From positions 113,303 to 177,302 of the forward strand of contig CAVYHJ010000027.1 in assembly GCA_963768165.1 (NCBI GenBank): a stretch of 64,000 nt of DNA, given 5' to 3'. How positions within the stretch are numbered: the stretch's first letter is position 1; each line of letters starts with the position of its first letter. Made by a program: the position numbers and the translations under genes. Shown one piece after another: positions 23,698-32,799 of this stretch. The notes under the pieces were generated by a model, which ran no database searches, had not been told where the DNA came from, and saw nothing but the letters and a program-made list of their open reading frames with translations. Source of the stretch: CAVYHJ01 sp963768165 [NCBI: uncultured bacterium] (lineage in GTDB: Bacteria; UBP4; UBA4092).

Positions 23698-26433
23698 ATG
23701 AAATCCGAATTAAAAGAAGAACATATTAGTTCTGCGTCCGGCAACGGGAGAAAAGATGCCGTAGTTCCTGCACAGGTTACGGCTGACGTGGAAACACAAA
23801 AATGGCTCGATTCCATTGAGACGGTGTTGGAATACGGGTTGAAAGGGAACAGCACGGAGCGGGTGAGTTTGCTGTACAACAAATTGACCCAACGGCTGCA
23901 GGAATCGGGTGTGAAAGTTCCGTCTTCGGTGAGCACGCCGTATATGAATACGATACCTGTGGAAGAGCAGCCGGAGTATCCCGGAGAGAGGGAAATCGAG
24001 AGACAAATCAAAAGTTATATCCGGTGGAACGCGATGGCGATGGTGGTGAAGTCCAATCGGGACCATAGCGGAATCGGGGGACATATTTCTACTTACGCCT
24101 CCTGTGCAACATTATATGAAGTAGGTTTTAATCATTTCTTCCGAGGCGGAACAGAGGACACACCAGCGGACTTGGTTTATTTTCAAGGTCATTCGTCACC
24201 CGGAGTTTATTCCCGCGCGTATTTGGAAGGAAGATTATCCGCGAAACTATTGCATAATTTCCGGCAGGAGTTGGCAGAAGGCGGGGGACTTTCGTCTTAT
24301 CCGCATCCTTATTTAATGCCGGAATTTTGGCAATTCCCGACAGTCTCGATGGGATTGGCGCCGATTATGTCTATTTACCAGGCACGGTTCAACCGGTATT
24401 TGAAAGCGCGGGGATTTATCAAAGGTGAAGAGCCGAAGGTGTGGTGTTTTGTCGGAGACGGGGAGAGCGATGAACCCGAAACATTGGGCGCGATTACGCT
24501 GGCGGCACGGGAAAATTTGGACAATCTAATTTGGGTCATTAATTGTAATTTACAACGGTTGGATGGGCCGGTACGCGGGAATGGAAAAATTATACAAGAA
24601 TTGGAATCGTTATTCCGGGGTGCCGGTTGGAATACATTGAAAGTAATTTGGGGTTCCCAATGGGACCCATTATTGAAAGCAGATTCCAAAGGGCTTTTAC
24701 TGAAACGAATGGAAGAGGCGGTGGACGGAGATTACCAAAAATATTCCGTGGCGCCGGGAAGTTACACGCGAAAACATTTCTTTGGAAAATATCCTGAGTT
24801 ATTGGAACTGGTGAATCATCTTTCGGATGACCAAATTCAGAAATTGTTACGCGGGGGACATGACCCTTTAAAAGTATATGCCGCGTACAAGTCTGCGTTT
24901 GAACACAAGGGACAGCCGACGGTGATTCTCGCCAAAACGGTCAAAGGATACGGGTTGGGCGAAGCCGGTGAAGGACGCAATATTACACACCAGCAGAAGA
25001 AATTGAATGAGAAAGAATTACGGGAATTTCGGACACGATTTAAGATTCCGATACCGGATGAGGAAGTGGCGGAAGCGCCGTTCTACCGTCCGCCGGCGAA
25101 TAGTCCGGAAATGAAATATTTGTTGAAATGCCGAAAAAAATTGGGAAGTTTTCTGCCGAAACGGAAAGTGAAAGCACCGGCGGTCAACGTACCCGACATG
25201 GCGTATTACAAAGAATTCATGAAAGGGGCAGGACGGTTTGAAGTGTCCACGACCATGGCATTCGTGCGTTTGGTCAGTAATCTCCTGCGTCACAAGGAAA
25301 TCGGAAATTTAATCGTGCCGATTATTCCCGACGAAGCACGGACGTTCGGCATGGACCCGTTATTTCGAGAAATAGGGATTTATTCTTCCAAGGGTCAATT
25401 GTATGACCCGGTAGACCGGGAATCGTTATTGTATTATCACGAAGCGAAAGACGGACAGATTTTGGAAGAGGGGATTACGGAATCGGGTTCGATATCTTCG
25501 TTTATCGCGGCGGGCACGGCCTACGCGAATCATGGAATCAACAGCATTCCGTTTTTTATTTATTATTCCATGTTTGGATTTCAGAGAATCGGGGATTTAA
25601 TTTGGGCGGCGGCGGATTGCAAAGCCAGAGGGTTTATGTTGGGCGCGACAGCAGGCCGGACAACATTGAATGGGGAAGGATTACAGCACCAGGATGGGCA
25701 CAGCCATGTGATGGCGAGTACGGTACCCACCTTGATGGCATATGACCCGGCATACGCGTATGAGGTTGCGGTAATTATTGCGGACGGGTTGAAACGAATG
25801 TATCAGGAGAAAGAAGAAATATTTTATTATTTGACATTATACAATGAAAATTATTTGATGCCGGCGATGCCCGAAGGCGTGGAAAAAGGGATATTGAAAG
25901 GGTTGTACAAATTCAGAAAGGGCGCGGAAAATAAGAGATATAAAGCGCAAATATTCGGGAGCGGACCGATTCTCAACGAGGCGCTCGTGGCGCAGGAAAT
26001 ATTGGAAATGGAGTATCACGTATCAGCGGATGTGTGGAGCGCAACCAGTTATAAATTATTGCGGAATGACGCGTTAAAAGCGAAGCGGTGGAACATGCTG
26101 CATCCGACAGCGACACCGAAAAAATCGTATTTGGAGACTTTATTGGAAAAAGAAAAAGGCGTGTTTGTCGCGGTGTCGGATTATATGAAGATAGTGCCGG
26201 ATCAAATCGCACCCTGGGTACCGGGTGGATTGACGACGTTAGGAACCGATGGGTTTGGGCGGAGCGATACGCGGGAAAATCTGCGGCGATTTTTCGAGAT
26301 TGACGCGGAATCCATAGTGATTGCGACCTTATACGCGCTTGCAGAAAAGAAGTTACTGGATAAGAAGATTGTGCAAAAAGCCATGAAAGATTTGAATGTA
26401 AATCCGGAAAAAACATTTCCGTTTATTGTATAA
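23698..26433 (+). CDS. aceE: Pyruvate dehydrogenase E1 component (homodimeric type)
   Basis: The 911-residue enzyme decarboxylates pyruvate with thiamine diphosphate and acetylates the lipoyl group of E2. It is the single-chain AceE type: YFQGHSSPGVYSRAYLEGRL, the ThDP motif from WCFVGDGESDEPET to VINCNLQRLDGPV, then GLQHQDGHSHV and WVPGGLTTLGTDGFGRSDTR. Length is slightly above the usual 880-890. No Shine-Dalgarno precedes the ATG; TG-T-TAAAAT lies about 25 bases upstream. E2 and E3 genes follow, giving the order E1-E2-E3. Aerobic or anaerobic acetyl-CoA formation is the role. Confidence 0.96.
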   Translation: MKSELKEEHISSASGNGRKDAVVPAQVTADVETQKWLDSIETVLEYGLKGNSTERVSLLYNKLTQRLQESGVKVPSSVSTPYMNTIPVEEQPEYPGEREIERQIKSYIRWNAMAMVVKSNRDHSGIGGHISTYASCATLYEVGFNHFFRGGTEDTPADLVYFQGHSSPGVYSRAYLEGRLSAKLLHNFRQELAEGGGLSSYPHPYLMPEFWQFPTVSMGLAPIMSIYQARFNRYLKARGFIKGEEPKVWCFVGDGESDEPETLGAITLAARENLDNLIWVINCNLQRLDGPVRGNGKIIQELESLFRGAGWNTLKVIWGSQWDPLLKADSKGLLLKRMEEAVDGDYQKYSVAPGSYTRKHFFGKYPELLELVNHLSDDQIQKLLRGGHDPLKVYAAYKSAFEHKGQPTVILAKTVKGYGLGEAGEGRNITHQQKKLNEKELREFRTRFKIPIPDEEVAEAPFYRPPANSPEMKYLLKCRKKLGSFLPKRKVKAPAVNVPDMAYYKEFMKGAGRFEVSTTMAFVRLVSNLLRHKEIGNLIVPIIPDEARTFGMDPLFREIGIYSSKGQLYDPVDRESLLYYHEAKDGQILEEGITESGSISSFIAAGTAYANHGINSIPFFIYYSMFGFQRIGDLIWAAADCKARGFMLGATAGRTTLNGEGLQHQDGHSHVMASTVPTLMAYDPAYAYEVAVIIADGLKRMYQEKEEIFYYLTLYNENYLMPAMPEGVEKGILKGLYKFRKGAENKRYKAQIFGSGPILNEALVAQEILEMEYHVSADVWSATSYKLLRNDALKAKRWNMLHPTATPKKSYLETLLEKEKGVFVAVSDYMKIVPDQIAPWVPGGLTTLGTDGFGRSDTRENLRRFFEIDAESIVIATLYALAEKKLLDKKIVQKAMKDLNVNPEKTFPFIV

Positions 26434-26465
26434 AAATTACGGGACTTTCTTAAAGAGGAATAGAT

Positions 26466-27731
26466 ATGGATGTTAAATTACCGCCGTTGGGTGAAGGTGC
26501 GGATTCAGGAAATGTAGTTGGTATCTTCGTGAAAGAAGGGGATACGGTTAAAAAAGACCAGGTGGTTTTGGAACTTGAATCGGAGAAAGCCGTAGCCAGT
26601 ATTCCAACGCCGTCTGCCGGTAAAGTTACGAAATTATATGTCAAAGAAGGGGATAAAGTTTCGGTTGGCCAATTAATTTTGTCGTTGACCGAGGTGGATG
26701 CTGCTCTAGCTGAGAAGACACAGAAAAAAGTCGAACAGAAAATTCAAGAGCTAGAACTACCGGAAACCAAAGAAGAACCCACCCGAGAAACTTCCATTCC
26801 TGTTATTCCGGGAGTACCCCCGCCCGCCTCACCGTCCGTGCGGAAAATGGCGAGGGAATTGGGAATTGATTTGACCAAAGTTAAAGGGAGCCAACGCGGT
26901 GGCAGAATATTGTTGGATGATTTGCGCGCGTACATTCAACGATTGCAGCAAAATGCGATTGCACCCAAAGCTGCTCCGGGAAAAGCGGAACTGAAACCCG
27001 CGTCTGAATCAATAGATTTCTCCAAATGGGGACCAGTTACCAAAAAACCGTTGACAGCATTGCGCAAAACTATCGTGCAGAGAATGTCGGAGTCATGGTC
27101 AGCCGTTCCGCGTGTTACCCAGTTTGATGAAGCGGATATTACTGCCATAATGGAATTGAGAAAAAAATATGCCGAGCAATATAAGAAACAAGGTACACAT
27201 TTAACTCTGACTCCGTTGGTGATGAAAGCGTGTGTGACAGCATTAAAGAAACATCCGAATTTTAACGCCAGTCTGGATGAATCGGCCGGAGAAATTATTT
27301 TTAAGGAATATTATCATCTGGGGATTGCCGTAGATACGGAAGCGGGATTAATGGTGCCGGTCATCCGGGATGTAGACAAGAAAAATTTATTGCAGTTGTC
27401 CAAGGAATTAGACGCGTTGGCGAAAAAAGCCAAAGATCGGAAAGTTTCGTTGGACGAATTAAAAGGCGGGACATTTACCATTTCCAATCAAGGGGGAATC
27501 GGTGGCGGACATTTTACACCCATTGTTAATACACCGGAAGTGGCGATCTTGGGCGTGGGACGGGGAACATGGAAACCGGTTGTCCGGGAAAAGAAAATTG
27601 AATCACGGATGATATTACCGGTAGCGTTGTCCTATGATCACCGTTTGGTTGACGGTGCGAATGCGGTACGTTTTCTATTGGACATCATACAGGCATTGCA
27701 AGATTTTCAAGAAAAAGAAATTAAATTATAA
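26466..27731 (+). CDS. aceF: Pyruvate dehydrogenase E2, dihydrolipoyl acetyltransferase
   Basis: The 421-residue E2 has one lipoyl domain (residues 1-78, Lys41 in LELESEKAVAS), a proline-rich linker, a peripheral subunit-binding domain (about 120-157, SVRKMARELGIDLTKVKG) and a catalytic acyltransferase domain ending with LSYDHRLVDGANAVRFL, where His and Asp of DHRxxDG are present. It forms the core of the complex and accepts the acetyl group from E1. AGAGGAA is a clear ribosome site. One lipoyl domain is fewer than in E. coli. Lipoylation by the divergently encoded ligase is expected. Confidence 0.95.
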   Translation: MDVKLPPLGEGADSGNVVGIFVKEGDTVKKDQVVLELESEKAVASIPTPSAGKVTKLYVKEGDKVSVGQLILSLTEVDAALAEKTQKKVEQKIQELELPETKEEPTRETSIPVIPGVPPPASPSVRKMARELGIDLTKVKGSQRGGRILLDDLRAYIQRLQQNAIAPKAAPGKAELKPASESIDFSKWGPVTKKPLTALRKTIVQRMSESWSAVPRVTQFDEADITAIMELRKKYAEQYKKQGTHLTLTPLVMKACVTALKKHPNFNASLDESAGEIIFKEYYHLGIAVDTEAGLMVPVIRDVDKKNLLQLSKELDALAKKAKDRKVSLDELKGGTFTISNQGGIGGGHFTPIVNTPEVAILGVGRGTWKPVVREKKIESRMILPVALSYDHRLVDGANAVRFLLDIIQALQDFQEKEIKL

Positions 27732-27760
27732 TTAACATCAAACCGGTTTGAAAGGGAACT

Positions 27761-29191
27761 ATGGAAACCATTAATACAGATATTGTGGTAGTGGGCGCGG
27801 GACCCGGCGGATACGCGGCGGCATTTTACGCGGCGGACAAAGGGAAAAAAGTGATTATGGTGGAAAAAGAAAAACGCTTGGGCGGGGTTTGTTTGATTCG
27901 AGGGTGTATCCCATCCAAAGCACTGCTTTACGCGACGGAAATGATTTCCGAGGCGAAAGAATCGGAACATCGCGGCGTGACTTTTGGCAGCCCCACCATT
28001 GATTTGGATAAAATGCGTGCCTGGAAAGAGACGATTTTGGATAAATTATCTTCCGGTGTCAAAACCCTGGCGGATATGCGCGGAGTCACGGTTCTGCAAG
28101 GTCGGGGATATTTTGAAGATTCAGACACCTTGCGTGTGGAAACAGAAGAGGGTCAAAAATTTATTAAATATGACAAAGCCATCATAGCTGTAGGTTCTCT
28201 TTCGGCGATGCCGGCGGCGTTTGATTTGGGCAATAAGCGCATTATGACGAGTACCGAGGCATTGGAAGTGGAAGAAGTCCCCAAAGATTTATTAATCGTA
28301 GGCGGTGGATATATCGGGATGGAGTTGGGGACAGTGTATGCCAAATTGGGAAGTACGGTAGTGGTGGTGGAAGCAAACGATTCCATTCTGGCAGGCGCGG
28401 ACCCGGACCTTACACGACCTGTCGCTCGCTATGCGGAAAAGGCATTCAAAGAAATTCGACTCAATACCAAAGTTCTCCAAATGGCGACCAAGGGAAAACA
28501 AATTGCCGTGACCATGGAAACCAATGGTAAAAAAATCGAAGAGCTTTATGACCGGGTACTGGTCTCTGTCGGACGCGTGCCCAATTGCAAAGATTTGGGA
28601 TTGGAAAATACTAAAGTTGAACGGGACGAAAAAGGATTTATCAAAGCGAATGAGAAACAACAAACCGCAGACTCCAAAATTTACGCCATTGGTGATGTGG
28701 TCGGCGGTATGTTATTGGCGCATAAAGCGGTCAAAGAAGCGCGCGTAGCAGTGGAAGTAATTATCGGAGAACACAGTGTTTTTCGAAATATCATCATTCC
28801 GGCGGTGGTATTTACCGACCCGGAACTCGCCTGGTGCGGGTTGACAGAATCCGAGGCCAAACATAAAGGACTCGAAATTAAAGTAGCCCGGTTCCCGTGG
28901 GGCGCCTCTGGTAGGGCGTTGACTTTCGACCGGCCCGATGGATTGACCAAACTTATCATTGAACCGGAGAGTGAGCGAATTCTCGGAGTGGGAATTTGCG
29001 GTCATGGCGCCGGGGAACTCATTAGTGAAGGGGTACTGGCGATTGAAATGGGCGCGACCGTTAAAGACCTGGCAGAATCCGTTCATCCTCATCCCACCTT
29101 GTCTGAAACTCTCATGGAATCCGCGGAAGCCTATTTCGGGTATGCCACCAATACCTATACACGGAAAAAAGATATATCTGAAGCTGGTTAA
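27761..29191 (+). CDS. lpdA: Dihydrolipoyl dehydrogenase (E3)
   Basis: The 476-residue flavoprotein re-oxidises dihydrolipoyl E2 with NAD. It shows the FAD site VVVGAGPGGYAAAFYAADKG, the redox disulfide GGVCLIRGCIPSK, the NAD site LLIVGGGYIGMELGTVYAKL and the C-terminal HPHPTLSETLMES with the catalytic His-Glu pair. AAAGGGA precedes the ATG. It closes the E1-E2-E3 operon. All functional residues I looked for are present. Confidence 0.95.
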   Translation: METINTDIVVVGAGPGGYAAAFYAADKGKKVIMVEKEKRLGGVCLIRGCIPSKALLYATEMISEAKESEHRGVTFGSPTIDLDKMRAWKETILDKLSSGVKTLADMRGVTVLQGRGYFEDSDTLRVETEEGQKFIKYDKAIIAVGSLSAMPAAFDLGNKRIMTSTEALEVEEVPKDLLIVGGGYIGMELGTVYAKLGSTVVVVEANDSILAGADPDLTRPVARYAEKAFKEIRLNTKVLQMATKGKQIAVTMETNGKKIEELYDRVLVSVGRVPNCKDLGLENTKVERDEKGFIKANEKQQTADSKIYAIGDVVGGMLLAHKAVKEARVAVEVIIGEHSVFRNIIIPAVVFTDPELAWCGLTESEAKHKGLEIKVARFPWGASGRALTFDRPDGLTKLIIEPESERILGVGICGHGAGELISEGVLAIEMGATVKDLAESVHPHPTLSETLMESAEAYFGYATNTYTRKKDISEAG

Positions 29192-29247
29192 GGGTTAAAG
29201 GTATTCGGCAACAATATTATGCATTTTTCCGTAAATGCGGAAAGCTC

Positions 29248-29548
29248 CTACAAATCCCAATCTTCGTGAAAGGCATTTGGCATATCACGAGCACCATGAA
29301 TCACAGCGAGGATTTCAATGTCCTTGGTATTTTCTTTAATTCGGTAGACAATGCGGTACTTACGATAAAGAACTTCTCGAAAGTCATAATTTTCAAGCTC
29401 GGGGACTATACGTCCGCATTTGGGAAAGGTTTCAAGTTTTTGAGTTGCTTGGATTAGGGACTTTATAAAATTTCCAGCGTAGATTTTTGAATCTTTGGCA
29501 ATGTACTCATAAATGGCTTGCTTTATAAGTCCATTTTATTTTGCCCAT
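29248..29548 (-). pseudogene. RelE/ParE-type toxin with frameshift
   Basis: The ATG at 29548 starts MGKIKWTYKA and then meets a stop. The rest of a ParE/RelE toxin continues one phase over: AIYEYIAKDSKIYAGNF, then FREVLYRKYRIVYRIKEN and ILAVIHGARDMPNAFHEDW. The total length, 301 bases, is not a multiple of three. Compared with relatives about five residues of the first helix are missing near 29516-29522, so a small deletion caused the shift. The start overlaps the antitoxin stop by 13 bases. The toxin is probably dead. Confidence 0.8.
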
Positions 29549-29721
29549 TGATCCACTTTCTTAAGTAGTTCTTCGGTAGTTAATACCTTTCCAGATTCCG
29601 CGTCTTGAAGTCCTTGGAGAACCTGAGCCACAAAATTGATTTTGTACATGATATCTTCCAATGAGCATCCGTCCGGCAACTGTTTTATTGACTCTATGGT
29701 CGCTTCTTTCAATAAATCCAT
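29536..29721 (-). CDS. Antitoxin of the broken RelE/ParE module
   Basis: This 61-residue protein has a helical body (EATIESIKQLPDGCSLEDIM) and the GLQDAESGKVLTTEELLKKV segment that ends in a conserved W, found in small antitoxins encoded just upstream of RelE/ParE toxins. AGAGGAGG is a strong ribosome site. The gene is intact although its toxin is frameshifted; it could still act as an antidote to related toxins or a repressor. Confidence 0.7.
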   Translation of the reverse strand: MDLLKEATIESIKQLPDGCSLEDIMYKINFVAQVLQGLQDAESGKVLTTEELLKKVDQWAK

Positions 29722-29771
29722 GATATACCTCCTCTAGTTATAGTATATCAAATTCTCCATGAATAAATATA

Positions 29772-30299
29772 TTAGGCTTTGAGGGTGAGTTTTTCGATGG
29801 AACGCATGGCGGCGGAAACAACCGTCTTATCTGAATCCATTAATAAATTGGATAATGCTGATAAGGCACGAGGATTGCCAAGTTCACCTAAGATTTGAGC
29901 CGTAAACCGACGGGTCTCCTTATCAGTGTTATCCAGCATAGTTATCAAAGAGTTAATTAGTTTTTCTTTATCTTTTACGGTGATTTCTTTCGATGGATCC
30001 GTTATCCCCAATATTTGCTTGAATTTATCCATCGTTTCTTCTTGTTTCTGGATTCTCCGACAAACTTCTTTTATTATACGTTGTAAATACCAAATCGTAC
30101 CAATTAAAGCAGCTAAAAAAGGCGCAACAATAAACGGAATTGCTTTTATATCATGTATATCACTATTCCTAACAGCTAATTCACCTAAAACACAAACAAT
30201 TAAATAAATAATTAAATAAAAAAATACATATCCTCTTTTACCCTTCTCATCAATTTCCTTCCACAATTTATCTTCCGGTTTGGTGCGAAACCATTTCAT
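29772..30299 (-). CDS. Membrane-anchored HEAT-repeat protein
   Basis: The 175-residue protein starts with a cytoplasmic stretch, two hydrophobic helices (about 23-42 and 50-70) and a coiled segment (VCRRIQKQEETMDKFKQI). Its C-terminus holds about two HEAT-like helical pairs: TRRFTAQILGELGNPRALSA and KTVVSAAMRSIEKLTL. HEAT units mediate protein contacts. GGAGGAT precedes the ATG. No partner is evident; the neighbours are a toxin-antitoxin remnant and a microcompartment gene. Confidence 0.7.
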   Translation of the reverse strand: MKWFRTKPEDKLWKEIDEKGKRGYVFFYLIIYLIVCVLGELAVRNSDIHDIKAIPFIVAPFLAALIGTIWYLQRIIKEVCRRIQKQEETMDKFKQILGITDPSKEITVKDKEKLINSLITMLDNTDKETRRFTAQILGELGNPRALSALSNLLMDSDKTVVSAAMRSIEKLTLKA

Positions 30300-30355
30300 A
30301 ATTCATCCTCCTTACTTAAGGGCTTAATATAGGATTATTCAATTCCATTGTCAAA

Positions 30356-30904
30356 TTAAATAATCTCCCGATACACTTCTTCTCTAGGTCTGGGGATGCA
30401 GACTTTATTGACTAGGAGACCTTTTTGAGCAATCACTTGCGCACCGGCATCCAGTGCGGCATTAACATCTTCAACCGTTCCAGTCATGGTGACAAACGCT
30501 TTCCCACCGAGTGCCATTGCCAACCGGATTTCAATAAACTGTACATTGGCGGCTTTGATGGCGGCATCCGCCCCTTCCACCAATGAAGCAACCGAAAAAC
30601 TTTCCAAGATACCGAGAGCATCCGTAGCTTTCACATCAGACATTCCGCGAATGGCAGGGATAATTTGGGGATGGACATTGGGTATCAAGAAATCGTCAAT
30701 CAAGGCGTGTGCGGCGGCATCCCGTCCGGCTTCCACAGCGGATTTCACGCCCGCCACCTCTCCCCCCACCAGCACCATATATTTACCCGAACAGATGGAA
30801 CGGGAGAGTAAGAGTTCCACATTCCCGGCTTTTAGCATTGTATCCGCGACCAACATTCCCGATGCGATGCTGGATAATTCAATCATTCCGATGGCTGAGA
30901 CCAT
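30356..30904 (-). CDS. pduT: PduT-like tandem-BMC shell protein with Fe-S cysteine
   Basis: The 182-residue protein consists of two BMC domains (about 3-85 and 95-175; first IGMIELSSIASGMLVADTML, second ALGILESFSVASLVEGADAA). Trimers form pseudo-hexameric tiles of microcompartment shells. Cys38 in SRSICSGKYMVLVGG sits where PduT coordinates a 4Fe-4S cluster in its central pore, so electron transfer across the shell is the likely role. The PduS homologue is encoded upstream on the same strand. AGAGGAGA precedes the ATG. No other shell or enzyme gene of a microcompartment lies in the window. Confidence 0.9.
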   Translation of the reverse strand: MVSAIGMIELSSIASGMLVADTMLKAGNVELLLSRSICSGKYMVLVGGEVAGVKSAVEAGRDAAAHALIDDFLIPNVHPQIIPAIRGMSDVKATDALGILESFSVASLVEGADAAIKAANVQFIEIRLAMALGGKAFVTMTGTVEDVNAALDAGAQVIAQKGLLVNKVCIPRPREEVYREII

Positions 30905-30927
30905 AAATTATTCTCCTCTTATAATTT

Positions 30928-31023
30928 GTCATTCTGAGGGAGCGAAGCGACCGAAGAATCCCTGTGTTCTACCTGATATAAAGCGACTTTAAATAGGGAT
31001 TCTTCGCTGCGCTCAGAATGACA
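30928..31023. repeat. Long imperfect palindrome between pduS and pduT (REP/MITE-like)
   Basis: GTCATTCTGAG and CTCAGAATGAC mark the ends of a 96-bp inverted repeat whose inner arms (GAAGAATCCCT and AGGGATTCTTC) also pair. It is a dispersed intergenic repeat type seen in many bacteria and carries no gene. In RNA it would form a long hairpin that could attenuate pduT relative to pduS. Confidence 0.8.
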
Positions 31024-31051
31024 TATTTGTTTTAACGGCATATTTGATAAT

Positions 31052-32380
31052 TTATTTTTCTATTACAATGTTTCCATTTACTGCAATCACCTGACCGGAA
31101 ATGGAGGCGTGAATTGGCACACCAAGTTTCCCTTCCGGGACATTGGCAATCATTTGACCTTTTTTGACCGACTGACCGACCTTAACCAAAGATTCCGCGG
31201 GTACTCCGGCATGTTGTTTTAACGGTAAAGTCACTTGATTGGGTTGATATTTTAAATCCTCAAAATGTGCTGGATGGTCATAAGGTGTCAAATGTAATTT
31301 ATGCATTAATTTACTGGTTGGAACTCTGCGATATTCCTGCATGGGATGAGATTTCACAGGGACAGGTGGAGGTTGTACCCGGATTCCTTTTTTACCCAAT
31401 TCCTTTTTGACCTGATCGCAGATTTCATGTGGAGATAAATCTTCCGGACAGGCGTACAATCCGCAAATCCCGCAGGCGATACAGGCGATCGCCCAGTGGG
31501 ATTCATTTTCAAAAGTCGGACCGGAAAATTGTAGAGAGCGCATAACGCGATGCGGTTGAATGGGATGTCCCACCAGATACCTTGGACAAAATTCTGTGCA
31601 ATAGGAACATTGGTCACAGGCCGATTTCCCAATGCGTTCCATCGAATGGTACGAAATTGTTTTGCGTTTTGCCAATTGATGATCTTTATTCAGGGCGATA
31701 TATCCGGCAGTGGTTTTCGTAATCGGGTCATCGAGATTGGTCACTGCGGTACCCATCATGGCACCGCCTTTGAGGAAAATACAATCCGGTTCTGTGAGTC
31801 CACCGGATAAATCTATCAATTCCCGCAGACTTATTCCAATGGGAACTTTCAACGTTAAAGGATTTTTTACGGCACCGCACATGGTGACATATTTATCAGT
31901 TACCGGTGTATTGTCATTCAAGGCATAGGTAATATTCATCAATGTTTCGACATTGCTGACCACGCATCCGACATTCAGCGGCAACCCGCCGGGCGGGACA
32001 TTTCGTCCGGTGACATCCACCACCAGAATCACTTCATCACCCGATGGATAGAAATCGCCGAGGATAAATAACTCAATCCCTTTGGTCTTTTTTAGGATAA
32101 GCTCATATTTGGGAATGGCTTCCTCATTTTTCTTTTTGAGTGCCACAACCCCTTGGGTAGCGCCGGTGATTTCCATAACTTTGGCGATGCCTTCGACTAC
32201 GGCTTCCGGTTCCAAACGCATCAATTCCTTGTCTTTATATAAGAGTGGTTCACATTCCGCGCCGTTGGCAATCACGTACTCCACCTTGGCATTGATTTTG
32301 ACATGCGCAGGGAATCCCGCGCCGCCCGCGCCCACAATTCCTGATTCTTGCACCTGTTTTATGCTTTGTTCCCGATTCAT
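31052..32380 (-). CDS. pduS: PduS-like flavin/Fe-S electron-transfer protein (RnfC family)
   Basis: The 442-residue protein matches PduS, the cobalamin reductase of propanediol microcompartments, and RnfC. It has the glycine-rich FMN/NADH site GIVGAGGAGFPAHVK, a GGAMMGTAV loop, two 4Fe-4S sites (CDQCSYCTEFCPR and CIACGICGLYACPE) and a C-terminal barrel-sandwich domain (VGQSVKKGQMIANV). It should pass electrons from NADH to PduT. AAGGG lies five bases before the ATG. It precedes pduT with only a palindromic repeat between them, so the two form an operon. Confidence 0.9.
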   Translation of the reverse strand: MNREQSIKQVQESGIVGAGGAGFPAHVKINAKVEYVIANGAECEPLLYKDKELMRLEPEAVVEGIAKVMEITGATQGVVALKKKNEEAIPKYELILKKTKGIELFILGDFYPSGDEVILVVDVTGRNVPPGGLPLNVGCVVSNVETLMNITYALNDNTPVTDKYVTMCGAVKNPLTLKVPIGISLRELIDLSGGLTEPDCIFLKGGAMMGTAVTNLDDPITKTTAGYIALNKDHQLAKRKTISYHSMERIGKSACDQCSYCTEFCPRYLVGHPIQPHRVMRSLQFSGPTFENESHWAIACIACGICGLYACPEDLSPHEICDQVKKELGKKGIRVQPPPVPVKSHPMQEYRRVPTSKLMHKLHLTPYDHPAHFEDLKYQPNQVTLPLKQHAGVPAESLVKVGQSVKKGQMIANVPEGKLGVPIHASISGQVIAVNGNIVIEK

Positions 32381-32429
32381 AAGACCCTTACTAATCTAAT
32401 ATAGAACCCGTAAAATTCCAAGTAAAATG

Positions 32430-32458
32430 TTGCAAACTTATCGCAAACAAATTATACT
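32430..32458 (+). promoter_or_regulatory. Leaderless-type promoter of the zinc-ribbon gene
   Basis: TTGCAA (32430-32435), a 17-base spacer and TATACT (32453-32458) precede two in-frame ATG codons. The second (32465) lies six bases after the -10 box, where transcription should begin. No Shine-Dalgarno exists. Confidence 0.65.
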
Positions 32459-32464
32459 ATGCCC

Positions 32465-32767
32465 ATGCCAAAAGAACCTATTAAAGTGACTTGTCCGGAC
32501 TGTAAAACCATTTTAATTATTGATCCGAAGGAAGGGAAAATAATCGAAACGCGTAAGCCTATCATTGAGGAAACCACCGGAGACCGGTTGAAAGATGCGT
32601 TTGTAAAAGCCAAAAAACGGGAAGATGAAGCGGATATCCTTTTTCAGAAAGCCAAGGAAAAAGAACGGGAACGCAAATCTAAACTCGATAGTTTGTTTAA
32701 AGAATCTGTTGAAAAAGCCAAACAAGAAGATGACGGGTCAAAACCAACCCGGGAAATGGACTTATGA
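32465..32767 (+). CDS. Zinc-ribbon plus coiled-coil protein, unknown function
   Basis: About 100 residues are encoded. Residues 5-18 (KVTCPDCKTILIID) form half a zinc ribbon with one CxxC pair; the rest is a highly charged helix (FVKAKKREDEADILFQKAKE) likely to be a coiled coil. I choose the second ATG, 32465, because it sits six bases after the -10 box; the first ATG adds only M-P. Its stop region overlaps the earliest possible start of the amylase gene. No family is recognised. Confidence 0.6.
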   Translation: MPKEPIKVTCPDCKTILIIDPKEGKIIETRKPIIEETTGDRLKDAFVKAKKREDEADILFQKAKEKERERKSKLDSLFKESVEKAKQEDDGSKPTREMDL

Positions 32768-32799
32768 GAGTTTCAGATTTTAGATTGCAGATTGCAGAT

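Noticed and set aside
30356-32380. A full propanediol or ethanolamine utilisation locus
   Set aside because: Only PduS and PduT are present; no dehydratase, aldehyde dehydrogenase or further shell gene is visible.
32764-32799. Upstream ATG of the amylase gene
   Set aside because: It would place twelve residues encoded by a CAGATT-type simple repeat before a clean signal peptide.
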